DNA of 25,194 bases, taken from assembly GCF_025362455.1 (NCBI RefSeq), contig NZ_JANYGJ010000103.1, positions 1 through 25,194 on the forward strand, read 5' to 3'. Below are positions 12,948 to 20,011 of this stretch, piece after piece. The notes under the pieces are model-generated. The model did no database searches, was not told the DNA's origin, and saw nothing but the letters and a program-made list of their open reading frames with translations. The translations under genes and the position numbers were made by a program. This DNA is from Deinococcus sp. (lineage in GTDB: Bacteria > Deinococcota > Deinococci > Deinococcales > Deinococcaceae). Numbering within the stretch: the first letter of the stretch is position 1; each line of letters begins with the position of its first letter.

Positions 12948-14477
12948 TCAGTCTTCCAGGTCCGGTGCGGCGGCGACCCCGGCGGGCACTCCAGCGCTGG
13001 TCTGGGTTTTGGCGGCCAGGAGCGACTCCTCCTGGCCCAGCAGGTCGCGGCGCTCCTGAGCCGACAGCTCGGCCAGCACGCGGGCCATCACCACGTCCAC
13101 GGCCTGATCGGCGGATTCGTCGAGTGACAGGCTGTCTAAGGTCGGCACACCCAGGCGCAGCGCCAGGTCTTCGAGGTCGCGCTGCATGGCCCTGATTTCC
13201 TGAAAGTAGCGCATGTAGCGGTGCAGCGGGCGGCTGTGGCTGGTCTGGGTGTCGCGCGACTGGAAATGGTGGCGGTGCTCCTGCTCGCCTTGCAGGGTAA
13301 TCAGCATGGGAATGACGATGGCGCCGTGACGGGCGCCCAGGTAGCCGGGCACCAGATGCACGCCTTCGAGCACCACGCTCATGCCCTCCTCGATGCTGCG
13401 GCGCACCACGGCGTCCAGGCCCACGCTGACCTGCTGGACCTGCTCGCGGAAGCCCGACAGCAGCGCCTCGGTGCTGGGGTGCTCCGGCATCGGCGCGTTG
13501 GGGTCGGCCAGCGCTTCCCAGGCGTTGAACGTCGAGGCGTGCAGCGTCGGCAACAGCGCCGGGGAGACCATCGAGCGCATCACCTCGCGGATGCTGTCGG
13601 TGCTGACCACGCGGGCGATGCCCAGCCGGTAGGCGATCTCGGCGGCCAGGTAGCTCTTGCCGGTGCCGCTGACCCCGCCCAGCAAGATGACCAGCGGGCG
13701 CGGCGGGTGCCGGATGACCTGGAGGAGCCGGTAGCGGGCGGCCACCTCCGGCCCCACCTCACTTTCCAGGAGTTGTTCTACTTTGTCGCGCACGGCCCGG
13801 CGCTCGATGAGGCGGTCCTCGGCGCCCCGGAGCTGGCGCTGGGTGGTGCGGGCCACCTTGCGGGCCGAGTCGGGCGGCACCCCGGCGGCCAGCAGCGACT
13901 GCGTTAAGATGCCCTTGGAAAACGGCGTGGGCGCCTCGCCGCCGCTGCCGACCACGCCCAGACGGCCCTGATTCTCGCGCAGGAAGCGGTAGGTCTGGCG
14001 CAACTCCTCGCCGTAGAGTTCAGACAGGCTGTGCTCGATCACCTCGTCGATGGCCGCCGCGCTCAGGGTTCGCACGCCCTGAAGGCGCAACATCAGGTCG
14101 ATGCGGCTGGCCGCCTTGTAGGCCTCGCGGGTCGGCAGGCCGGTGTCTTCCAGGCTGCGGGCCAGCACGCCGCGTGAAAACGGCAGGGCACGTTTTTTGG
14201 TCACCACCATGATCTCTTCGAAGGGGGCGACCTGAGCGGCCACCGCGCTGGCCAGCTCAGGCGTGCCCACCGCGCGGGCGACCTCTATTACCACGTCCTT
14301 GAGTTCGTCCGCCGACACCGAGGCCCGGCGCTCAGAGCGGAGCTGGGCCTCGACCCGCCGCGCCACCGCCGACGACAACTCCGGCGAGGCGCCCGCATTG
14401 AGCAGCGCCTCGGCCACCAGGCCCCGGCTGAACGGCCACTGGCGCCCGGCACTGCCGATCTGGAGTTCCCGCGTCAC
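12948..14477 (-). CDS. 2-phosphoglycerate kinase-like P-loop protein with three ATP-cone-like domains
   Basis: 509 residues. Three N-terminal repeats each begin with a basic PFS(R/K)G motif: PFSRGLVAEALLNAG (15-29), PFSRGVLARSLEDTG (99-113) and PFSKGILTQSLLAAG (185-199), each followed by about 60 helical residues; this is the ATP-cone nucleotide-sensing pattern. The C-terminal kinase has Walker A GGVSGTGKS (267-275), STDSIRE (292-298), EGVHLVPG (371-378) and a basic HFQSRD segment (404-409). The best family match I can recall is archaeal 2-phosphoglycerate kinase, which makes 2,3-bisphosphoglycerate on the way to the cyclic form in methanogens and carries one ATP-cone. The physiological substrate here is unknown. 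GTG 14477 has TAGAAT 6 nt upstream, so it is leaderless. Confidence 0.78.
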   Translation of the reverse strand: MTRELQIGSAGRQWPFSRGLVAEALLNAGASPELSSAVARRVEAQLRSERRASVSADELKDVVIEVARAVGTPELASAVAAQVAPFEEIMVVTKKRALPFSRGVLARSLEDTGLPTREAYKAASRIDLMLRLQGVRTLSAAAIDEVIEHSLSELYGEELRQTYRFLRENQGRLGVVGSGGEAPTPFSKGILTQSLLAAGVPPDSARKVARTTQRQLRGAEDRLIERRAVRDKVEQLLESEVGPEVAARYRLLQVIRHPPRPLVILLGGVSGTGKSYLAAEIAYRLGIARVVSTDSIREVMRSMVSPALLPTLHASTFNAWEALADPNAPMPEHPSTEALLSGFREQVQQVSVGLDAVVRRSIEEGMSVVLEGVHLVPGYLGARHGAIVIPMLITLQGEQEHRHHFQSRDTQTSHSRPLHRYMRYFQEIRAMQRDLEDLALRLGVPTLDSLSLDESADQAVDVVMARVLAELSAQERRDLLGQEESLLAAKTQTSAGVPAGVAAAPDLED

Positions 14478-14483
14478 CGGGGC

Positions 14484-14489
14484 ATTCTA
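14484..14489 (-). promoter_or_regulatory. -10 element TAGAAT of the ATP-cone kinase gene
   Basis: Minus strand TGCTCTAGAATG, 6 nt before GTG 14477. The plus-strand sequence from 14487 (CTAGAGCA then TGTC) resembles the outer end of the CTAG repeat. Confidence 0.6.
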
Positions 14490-14562
14490 GAGCATCTGTC
14501 CAAATGAGGCGCTAAGAGGAGGCTCACCGCCGCACCGACCGGGCCGCACCGACCGGGCCGCG

Positions 14563-15243
14563 CTACGACAGCAGGCTGCTGGTCACGCTGATCGCCAGCG
14601 CGATGATGACCACGCCGTAGACGTAGGAGAGCAGGCCGTGATTGATCGCCAGGCGGCGGATACCCTGCTGATCTATGCTGGTATCCGAGACCTGATAGGT
14701 CATGCCCATGGTGAAGGCGAAGTAGGCGAAGTCGAGGTAGTCGGGCTCAGGCGTGCCGGGAAACTCCACGCCGCCCTCCGGCGACTCGTAGAACAGGTGG
14801 GCGTAGCGAAACAGGTAGACCGTCTGAATCAGCAGCCACGACAGGCTCACGCACAGCACGCCACCGCCGATCAGCAGCCCTTCGAGCAGCGCCTGGTCCT
14901 TGAACGCCTTGGCCTTGGAGAGCGCCAGCACCACCCCGACCAGGCTCACCAGAGCCGCGACCAGCACGATGGCGCCCGACAGGTGTTTGCCGTTGTCCTC
15001 TTCCTGGGCGAGCTGACGAATCCAGTCGGCATCGACCCGCCAGATCACCTGCCAGGCGAAGACCAGGTAGGTGATGGCAAAGCCCAGCCAGCCGCACAGG
15101 AAGCGCAGTTCCCAGGGCACGCCCCTGAGCAGCAGCCCAGCCAGCCCACCGATCAGCAGCCCGGTGCCCAGCGAAACCATCAGGCGCAGCGGAGCCCGCA
15201 CGTGCAGGCTGGTGAGCTTCTCCACCTTGGACGCGGCGCTCAT
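14563..15243 (-). CDS. DUF1345-family membrane protein
   Basis: 226 residues with about five hydrophobic helices. The C-terminal block DYLDFAYFAFTMGMTYQVSDTSIDQQGIRRLAINHGLLSYVYGVVIIAL is diagnostic of DUF1345 (Y-F-x-F-T-x-G-M-T-x-Q-x-S-D). Role unknown. ATG 15243 starts MSAASKVEKLTSLHVRAPLRL. Upstream lies a 15-bp repeat array in which the expected -10 position holds GAGACT, not TANNNT. The array is in frame with the gene but contains no start codon in that frame before a stop. Confidence 0.85.
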   Translation of the reverse strand: MSAASKVEKLTSLHVRAPLRLMVSLGTGLLIGGLAGLLLRGVPWELRFLCGWLGFAITYLVFAWQVIWRVDADWIRQLAQEEDNGKHLSGAIVLVAALVSLVGVVLALSKAKAFKDQALLEGLLIGGGVLCVSLSWLLIQTVYLFRYAHLFYESPEGGVEFPGTPEPDYLDFAYFAFTMGMTYQVSDTSIDQQGIRRLAINHGLLSYVYGVVIIALAISVTSSLLS

Positions 15244-15306
15244 GAAGTCAGTCTCATGGAAGTCAGTCTCATGGAAGTCGGCCTCATAGCCATCAGCTTC
15301 ATAGCC
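15244..15306. repeat. 15-bp tandem repeat upstream of the DUF1345 gene
   Basis: Units at 15247, 15262, 15277 and 15292. The first two (GTCAGTCTCATGGAA) are identical; the outer two have diverged. A fragment of a fifth follows. On the minus strand each inner unit carries GAGACTGAC then TTC and ATG. Confidence 0.85.
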
Positions 15307-15365
15307 GTAAGCATAGCCGCGCCCGGTCGATCACAGGATGAAGCGCTACCGGGCGTGAAGAGCAG

Positions 15366-15713
15366 CTAAGGATCTTGCCAGTACCGCACCGGCTTGCCCC
15401 CTGACCGGGCATACTCGATTTCCCGGCGCGTGCTCTCGCCGATGTAGCCGCCCACGTCGATGACCAGCACCTCATCGGCCAGCTCGATTTTGTGGGCGTG
15501 CAGACGGGCCAGGCGGATCAGGGCCAGCTCCCGCTCGGCTTCCGGCAGATGCGCCAGTGCCGCCGCGTCCGGCGTGCGGTGGCTGCCGATGCTCAGCACG
15601 ATGTTGCCAGAGAGCGTTTCCGCCAGGCTGGCCGCGTCGAAGGCTTCCAGAAAGCGCGTGCTGCCGCACAGGCAGACGATGGTGGGACGGGGCGAGTCAG
15701 GCGGCGTCGTCAT
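15366..15713 (-). CDS. nucleoside 2-deoxyribosyltransferase-like (DRHyd-type) protein
   Basis: 115 residues. TIVCLCGSTRF (11-21) is the N-terminal strand and GSxR substrate loop; LADEVLVIDVGGYIGESTRREIEYARSGGKPVRYW (79-112) matches the superfamily core with conserved D, GGYIG, a T-x3-EI-x-YA helix with candidate catalytic Glu98/Glu100, and the final GKPV strand. Family members cut or transfer N-glycosidic bonds of nucleosides or nucleotides. Its ATG at 15713 overlaps the 3' end of the upstream membrane-protein gene by 17 nt, so the two are probably translated together. Substrate unknown. Confidence 0.65.
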   Translation of the reverse strand: MTTPPDSPRPTIVCLCGSTRFLEAFDAASLAETLSGNIVLSIGSHRTPDAAALAHLPEAERELALIRLARLHAHKIELADEVLVIDVGGYIGESTRREIEYARSGGKPVRYWQDP

Positions 15714-16143
15714 AGATGAAGTCGTCCGGGGGCATCTGGAAATACGTCACGGTGATGAGCCACTGGGCGAACATGGCGGTGAGGATCAGGGCCAGATCGA
15801 GTAGTGACTGATCCTTGACGAAGAGTAGTGACTGATCCTTGACGAAAAGGTAAAGCAGGCTGACCACAAAGTAAGCGGCGAGCGTTTCGAGTGCCGATCT
15901 CAGCAGGTTAATGTGGCACCAGAAAGCTACCGAGTAGGCGAAGAAGAGAGGGATGTGGAATATCATGGCGAATAGCACCGGATCCTTGTTTTGGAAAACA
16001 AAGTGTGAATGGAGAACAATACTAGTGGTTATCGTTACCGGGAGACCAAAGCTAAAAATCCGGCGTCTCGTGTGCAAATTTTCGCCAAAGAGAACAAAGG
16101 CCAGGAGAAAGCTGAGCAATATGGCCCAACCGACGATCAGCAT
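15697..16143 (-). CDS. small membrane protein of unknown function, AT-rich gene
   Basis: 148 residues with four or five hydrophobic segments (about 1-20, 31-50, 57-78, 86-104, 117-138). No family recognised. Strong Shine-Dalgarno GGGAGG 6 nt before ATG 16143. Base composition is visibly more AT-rich than neighbouring genes, with TTT, ATA-type and other unfavoured codons, suggesting recent acquisition. It contains an exact in-frame 24-bp duplication (15800-15847) that doubles FVKDQSLL. Overlaps the deoxyribosyltransferase-like gene. Confidence 0.6.
   Translation of the reverse strand: MLIVGWAILLSFLLAFVLFGENLHTRRRIFSFGLPVTITTSIVLHSHFVFQNKDPVLFAMIFHIPLFFAYSVAFWCHINLLRSALETLAAYFVVSLLYLFVKDQSLLFVKDQSLLDLALILTAMFAQWLITVTYFQMPPDDFIYDDAA
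15800..15847. repeat. in-frame 24-bp tandem duplication inside the membrane-protein gene
   Basis: Starts AGTAGTGACTGATCCTTGAC at 15800 and again at 15824; the two copies differ only at the last base. Adds eight residues in a loop before the last TM helix. Confidence 0.95.
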
Positions 16144-16346
16144 TCAACACCTCCCGTTTGCCTTCGTGAATATCATGACCTTGAGCTGAGATTTGAGTTT
16201 TCACCAGCAGGTGGCCTGGTTGCTTTGGACGCTTGCCCCTCGCTTTCACAGCGAACCCCTGACAGTGGACTCAGCTTTGGTGGCCCCAGGCTCAGGGGCG
16301 GCCCTTCGCCTCTCTTGACCGCACCCGACGTAGGCTTAAGCCGCTC

Positions 16347-17813
16347 TCAGTACTGCCGCCCGAAGATCACCCGTTTGCCATACGCCGCCGGTTTGCCGGT
16401 ATGCACGCAGACGCCCTCTTCCTTCTCGGCAAAAAACTCGGCGTCGTCGAGCGGGACGTTGCGGGCGGTGGCTTTGGTGTCGTCCTTGATGGCCTTCTCA
16501 CTCTCCGGATCGCCGCAGTGGAAGGCGCGGACCCATTTGCCGCTTTCGATGGCCGCCTTGAACTCGTCGTAGCTGTCCACCGTGACGGTATTTTCGAGCA
16601 TGAAGTCGGTGGCGCGTTGGAGTAATTCAGCTTGAATGCCGTCCAGGCGGGCTTTGATGCCGCCCACCACCTCGGCGCGGGGCAGGGTCTCCTTGTCGTC
16701 GCCCGTGCGGTTTTTGACGACCAGCACGCCCGATTCCAGGTCGCGGGGGCCGAGTTCGATGCGCACGGGGACGCCCTTGAGTTCCCAGTCGTTGTACTTG
16801 AAGCCGTTGGTCACGCCGTCGCGCCTGTCCACCTTGACGCGCACGCCCTGCGCCTTAAGCTCGGCGGCCAGCTTGTCGCCTTCCGCCACCATCTCACCGA
16901 AGTTGTCCTTGCGGCCAATCGGGATAATCACCACCTGGGTCGGGGCGATGTTCGGCGGCATCATCAGGCCCTTGTCGTCGCCGTGGGTCATAATCAGGGC
17001 GCCGATAATCCGGCTGGAAATGGCCCAGGAAGTCGTGTGGGCGAACTCCTCCGCCTGAGCCGCCGTCTGAAACTTGACGTTGAAGGCCCGGCTGAACTTC
17101 TGCCCCAGGTAGTGACTGGTGCCCGACTGGAGCGCCTTGCCGTCGCGCATCATGCCCTCAATCGAGAAGGTGGAGACGGCCCCGGCGAAGCGCTCGGACG
17201 CCGTTTTCTCGCCGCGCACCACCGGCAGGGCCAGAATGTCGCGGCAGAAGCGGTGGTACAGGTCCAGAATCATCCGGACCTCGGCCTGGGCTTCTTGCTG
17301 AGTGGCGTGGGCGGTGTGGCCCTCGTGCCAGTAGAACTCGCTGGTACGCAAAAACGCCTTGGTGCGCAGCTCGGCGCGGAACACCGAGCCCCACTGGTAA
17401 TGCAAAAACGGCAGGTCGCGGTACGAGTTGAGCCAGCCGCTCCACATGTGCCCGATGATCGTCTCGGACGTGGGCCGCAGCACATACGGCTCGGCCAGCA
17501 CCTCGGTGCCGATCTTGTTGACGGTGAACAGCTCCGGTGCGAAGCCCTCGACGTGATCGGCCTCGCGCATGATGAAATCCATCGGGATCAGGGTCGGGAA
17601 GATCAGCGACTCGTGATCGGCGGCCTTGAACTCGTCGTCGAGCCAGCGCACGATGCGCTCCCACAGCGCCGAGCCGTAGGGCTTGACCACCATCGCGCCC
17701 GCCACCGGGCTGTTGTCGGCCAGATCGGCTTTCTTGACCACTTCGTTGTACCAATCGTTGAAATCCACGCTCTGGGGCGTGACGCCGTATTGCTGGGCCT
17801 TCTTGTCGGTCAT
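16347..17813 (-). CDS. proS: prolyl-tRNA synthetase, archaeal/eukaryotic-type
   Basis: Charges tRNA-Pro in the cytoplasm. 488 residues. No bacterial INS editing insert; architecture is class II catalytic core, anticodon-binding domain and C-terminal zinc-like domain. Seen: FNDWYNEVVKKADLAD near 18, VLRPTSETII (111-120), motif 2 SVFRAELRT ... LRTSEFYWHEGHTAHAT (143-171), the QSGTSHYLGQKFSRAF active-site segment (229-244), HGDDKGLMMPPNIAPTQVVIIPI (277-299) leading into the anticodon domain. The C-terminal domain keeps only Cys433 and Cys469 where archaeal-type enzymes usually have four zinc ligands (NVP, VHTG in their place). ATG 17813 rather than an upstream ATG is chosen because TACCAT lies 7 nt ahead. 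Confidence 0.95.
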   Translation of the reverse strand: MTDKKAQQYGVTPQSVDFNDWYNEVVKKADLADNSPVAGAMVVKPYGSALWERIVRWLDDEFKAADHESLIFPTLIPMDFIMREADHVEGFAPELFTVNKIGTEVLAEPYVLRPTSETIIGHMWSGWLNSYRDLPFLHYQWGSVFRAELRTKAFLRTSEFYWHEGHTAHATQQEAQAEVRMILDLYHRFCRDILALPVVRGEKTASERFAGAVSTFSIEGMMRDGKALQSGTSHYLGQKFSRAFNVKFQTAAQAEEFAHTTSWAISSRIIGALIMTHGDDKGLMMPPNIAPTQVVIIPIGRKDNFGEMVAEGDKLAAELKAQGVRVKVDRRDGVTNGFKYNDWELKGVPVRIELGPRDLESGVLVVKNRTGDDKETLPRAEVVGGIKARLDGIQAELLQRATDFMLENTVTVDSYDEFKAAIESGKWVRAFHCGDPESEKAIKDDTKATARNVPLDDAEFFAEKEEGVCVHTGKPAAYGKRVIFGRQY

Positions 17814-17820
17814 GGGGTGC

Positions 17821-17826
17821 ATGGTA
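17821..17826 (-). promoter_or_regulatory. -10 element TACCAT of proS
   Basis: 7 nt before ATG 17813. It overlaps the alternative upstream ATG (17822-17820), which argues against that start. Confidence 0.55.
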
Positions 17827-17870
17827 GCAAGCCGGGTCGGGGCGGCGCATAGGCTAGCTGAACGGAGCAC

Positions 17871-17876
17871 TAATAT
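17871..17876 (+). promoter_or_regulatory. -10 element TAATAT of the unknown gene at 17882
   Basis: 5 nt before ATG 17882, in the 68-bp divergent gap shared with proS. Confidence 0.5.
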
Positions 17877-17881
17877 GGGAT

Positions 17882-18628
17882 ATGGCCCAATACCCGCAGA
17901 TCTTCGCCTTACTAGACATTGAGCGGGCCATGCAGGGACTAGCTGCGAGAACCCAAATGGACCCGGAAGAACCCGGCTGGGTCTCGCACGAATGCACTTT
18001 AAGGCGCCGTTTGAGCGAACTTGCCCAGACTTTACCAGGCGATTTGAATTGGATACACGCCCTGACCGATGCGCCTACCCAGCCAGGTGACACGCGGGAA
18101 ATCGAGACGCACATCGGAGACGGACAGACTGAGGCGCACTACCGCTCCGGATCGTGGCTACGTTTCAGCAACATGTATTCGCCTGCGGTGCCCCTGCATC
18201 AACGTCAGCGCCGCGTCCTGGCCCTGATAACGTTCGAGGGCCATAAGAACATGCTCGTCCTGGCGACGAAGGATAGGCCCTATCAAGCCATTCTTGAACT
18301 TCTGGACTTTCTCCAGCCAGTCTACGCTTGGGTGACGAACGATTGGGAGGACCCCAGCGAGCCTCAGTTCATCGCAAAGGCTTTGCGCTACCCGCACACC
18401 TCTGCTTTCTTCGGCCCTGAGCTGACTCGCCGCATCCCCGCGCATCTACTCAACCCTACCAACGGTTTCTCTCATATCGAGCGGATTAGGAAAAGCATAT
18501 GGATAACCGTAGAAGGTGAGTCTGGTTACCTGTGGGACTTCTTGCAAAGTGAAGAATTCCAGCGTCACTGTGCAGCTTGTGATCGCGTGACCGACTTCCT
18601 CAAGCTTGTGCCTGGCGATATGTCTTAA
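17882..18628 (+). CDS. protein of unknown function
   Basis: 248 residues, no signal peptide or TM segment. I do not recognise the family. Visible features: N-terminal helix IFALLDIERAMQGLAAR, a middle stretch rich in beta-strand residues (GSWLRFSNMYSPAVPLHQRQRRVLALITFEGHKNMLVLATKD, about 96-138), aromatic VYAWVTNDW near 151, and SIWITVEGESGYLWDF near 205-220. Third-base GC is lower than in neighbours, as in the cassette at 15.7-16.1 kb, suggesting foreign origin. The size and look would fit an immunity- or cell-wall-associated protein, but nothing is specific. Confidence 0.65.
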   Translation: MAQYPQIFALLDIERAMQGLAARTQMDPEEPGWVSHECTLRRRLSELAQTLPGDLNWIHALTDAPTQPGDTREIETHIGDGQTEAHYRSGSWLRFSNMYSPAVPLHQRQRRVLALITFEGHKNMLVLATKDRPYQAILELLDFLQPVYAWVTNDWEDPSEPQFIAKALRYPHTSAFFGPELTRRIPAHLLNPTNGFSHIERIRKSIWITVEGESGYLWDFLQSEEFQRHCAACDRVTDFLKLVPGDMS

Positions 18629-18685
18629 TGGGGCTAGATTGCCCTTACCCACTCTCTGACGCGCTCCAGGCCGCAGACGAGGCCC

Positions 18686-19494
18686 ATGTCTGAGCCCGAC
18701 TTCATCTCCCCCATCGCAACTCGACTGTCCGAGATTCCCGGTGTGCAGGCCGTCGTGCTGGGCGGTTCACGGGGATGGGGCGCCGCTCAGCCGGATTCTG
18801 ATTATGACCTGGGCTGTACTACGAGCGGGAACAGCCGTTAGACCTGGCGGCCTTGAATGCGCTGTGCCGCGAACTGGACGACTCCGGCACGGCGCAGGCG
18901 ACCCCGCCGGGCGGCTGGGGACCGTGGGTGGACGGCGGCGTCAACCTGACCGTGCAGGGCGTGCGGGTGGACTTCATCTACCGCGAGTTGGGGCGCGTGA
19001 GGCAGAGCGTGGAGGACGCGCAGGCCGGGCGAATCAGCCTCCATGCCCAGACGGGGCACCCCCACGGCATTCACGGGCACCACTACGCGGCGGAGCTGGC
19101 GACCTGCCGGGTGCTGTCGGGTCCGCTTGGGCGGCTGGAAGCATGGAAAGCATCGCTCAGGCCCTATCCAGACGCTCTCCGGGTTGCCTTGATCGCCCAC
19201 TACGGCTGGCAGAGCGGCTTCTGGCTGGACGGCTTCGCGGCAAAGGGCATCAAACGCGGCGACCTGGCTTACATCCAGGGCTGCACCTTCCGGGCGGTCA
19301 CGGCGATGGTCCAGATGCTGTGCGCCCAGGCCGGAGTCTGGCTCACCAACGAAAAGGGAGCGCTGGCGCTGGCCTCGGCGGTGCCGGGGGCGCCAGCGGA
19401 GTTCGCGGACCGGGTGGGCGCCGCGCTTTCCGTCTCCGATCTGGACGCCCTGAGAACGCTGAGTCGGGAGAACGCTGAGCCGGGAGAACGCTGA
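18686..19494 (+). pseudogene. nucleotidyltransferase (MNT/Pol-beta fold) gene broken by a one-base frameshift
   Basis: From ATG 18686: MSEPDFISPIATRLSEIPG, then the nucleotidyltransferase signature VVLGGSRGWGAAQPDSDYDLG (GGS-x-GxG, S-D-x-D metal ligands). After GGC at 18812-18814 the frame goes to CTTSGNSR and a stop at 18839-18841. Adding one base there restores LYYEREQPLDLAALNALCREL, continuous with the long second frame to 19494, which holds VNLTVQGVRVDFIYRELGRV (third acidic strand), HGHHYAAELATCRVLSGPLG and a helical C-terminal domain. So one gene of about 270 codons is split. Either a true loss-of-function mutation or a base-calling error. The 3' end lies in a 16-bp tandem repeat that alters the last residues. 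Confidence 0.8.
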
Positions 19495-19500
19495 GCCGGG
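19453..19500 (+). repeat. 16-bp tandem repeat spanning the nucleotidyltransferase stop codon
   Basis: AGAACGCTGAGTCGGG followed by two copies of AGAACGCTGAGCCGGG. Since 16 is not a multiple of three, each copy is read in a new frame and the TGA is reached only in the third unit. Confidence 0.95.
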
Positions 19501-19591
19501 AGGTCGGCGCGGCCACTGGTTAAGCTAACTCGCTAGAGACTCGCAACGCCGCCTTGGGCCTCTCCACACATGAAGTCAGGGTGGCCGGGCG

Positions 19592-19597
19592 TAACCT
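19592..19597 (+). promoter_or_regulatory. -10 element TAACCT of the DUF2171 gene
   Basis: 6 nt before ATG 19604; supports this ATG over the one at 19619. Confidence 0.5.
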
Positions 19598-19603
19598 GCG
19601 CTC

Positions 19604-19870
19604 ATGACCAATTCCGATATGAGCCAGGTCGACACCGCTATGGAGAGAGAACTCCGCGCCAGCATCACCGAGCACCTCCAGATCAAGGACGCCAACGGCG
19701 AGCACGTCGGCACGGTGGACCATCTCGACGGTGACCGCATCAAGCTGACCCGCACGGATAGCAGCGACAACAAGCACCACTACATCGCCCTGAGTGACGT
19801 GAAAAGCGCCGACGGTGTGGCCGTGTACCTGCAAAAAGCCCGCGCCGATCTCAAAATCAAAAGCGAGTAA
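19604..19870 (+). CDS. DUF2171 protein
   Basis: 88 residues. The core ITEHLQIKDANGEHVGTVDHLDGDRIKLTRTDSSDNKHHYIALSDVKSADGVAVYL matches DUF2171 (PRC-barrel-like small beta proteins: xxVxGxDGxHVGTVDxxxGDxIKLxRxD ... HYIPxxxV). Cytoplasmic, no TM. Members occur widely in Deinococcus, often as stress-related single genes, but the function is unknown. Two strong hairpins follow. Confidence 0.82.
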   Translation: MTNSDMSQVDTAMERELRASITEHLQIKDANGEHVGTVDHLDGDRIKLTRTDSSDNKHHYIALSDVKSADGVAVYLQKARADLKIKSE

Positions 19871-19894
19871 CGAGCGAGTCGCAACGGTTTCAAG

Positions 19895-19924
19895 AAGGGT
19901 CGCCATCTTGACAGGGCGACCCTT
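19895..19924. terminator. hairpin AAGGGTCGCC / GGCGACCCTT
   Basis: Perfect 10-bp stem with a 10-nt loop, 25 nt after the DUF2171 stop. Little T run follows on the plus strand; bidirectional use is possible. Confidence 0.6.
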
Positions 19925-19962
19925 GATATTGCCTCAATGGACCATCTCGATTCGAGCAACAT

Positions 19963-19995
19963 GAAGGCTCCCGCACTTTCATGACGGGAGCCTTC
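19963..19995. terminator. hairpin GAAGGCTCCCG / CGGGAGCCTTC
   Basis: Perfect 11-bp stem with an 11-nt loop, lying 17 nt beyond the TetR stop on the minus strand. It suits termination of the TetR gene from one side and the DUF2171 gene from the other. Confidence 0.65.
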
Positions 19996-20011
19996 ATTCT
20001 GTACAGGCGTT

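Noticed and set aside
15244..15330. In-frame N-terminal extension of the DUF1345 protein (GYEAD/FHETD repeats)
   Set aside because: The frame is open to a TGA but contains no ATG, GTG or TTG start in that frame, so the repeats are treated as non-coding.
16144..16346. Possible additional gene between the membrane protein and proS
   Set aside because: Only short frames without features; a small TCGCT/AGCGA hairpin and a GCCCC/GGGGC stem were seen but are too weak to call.
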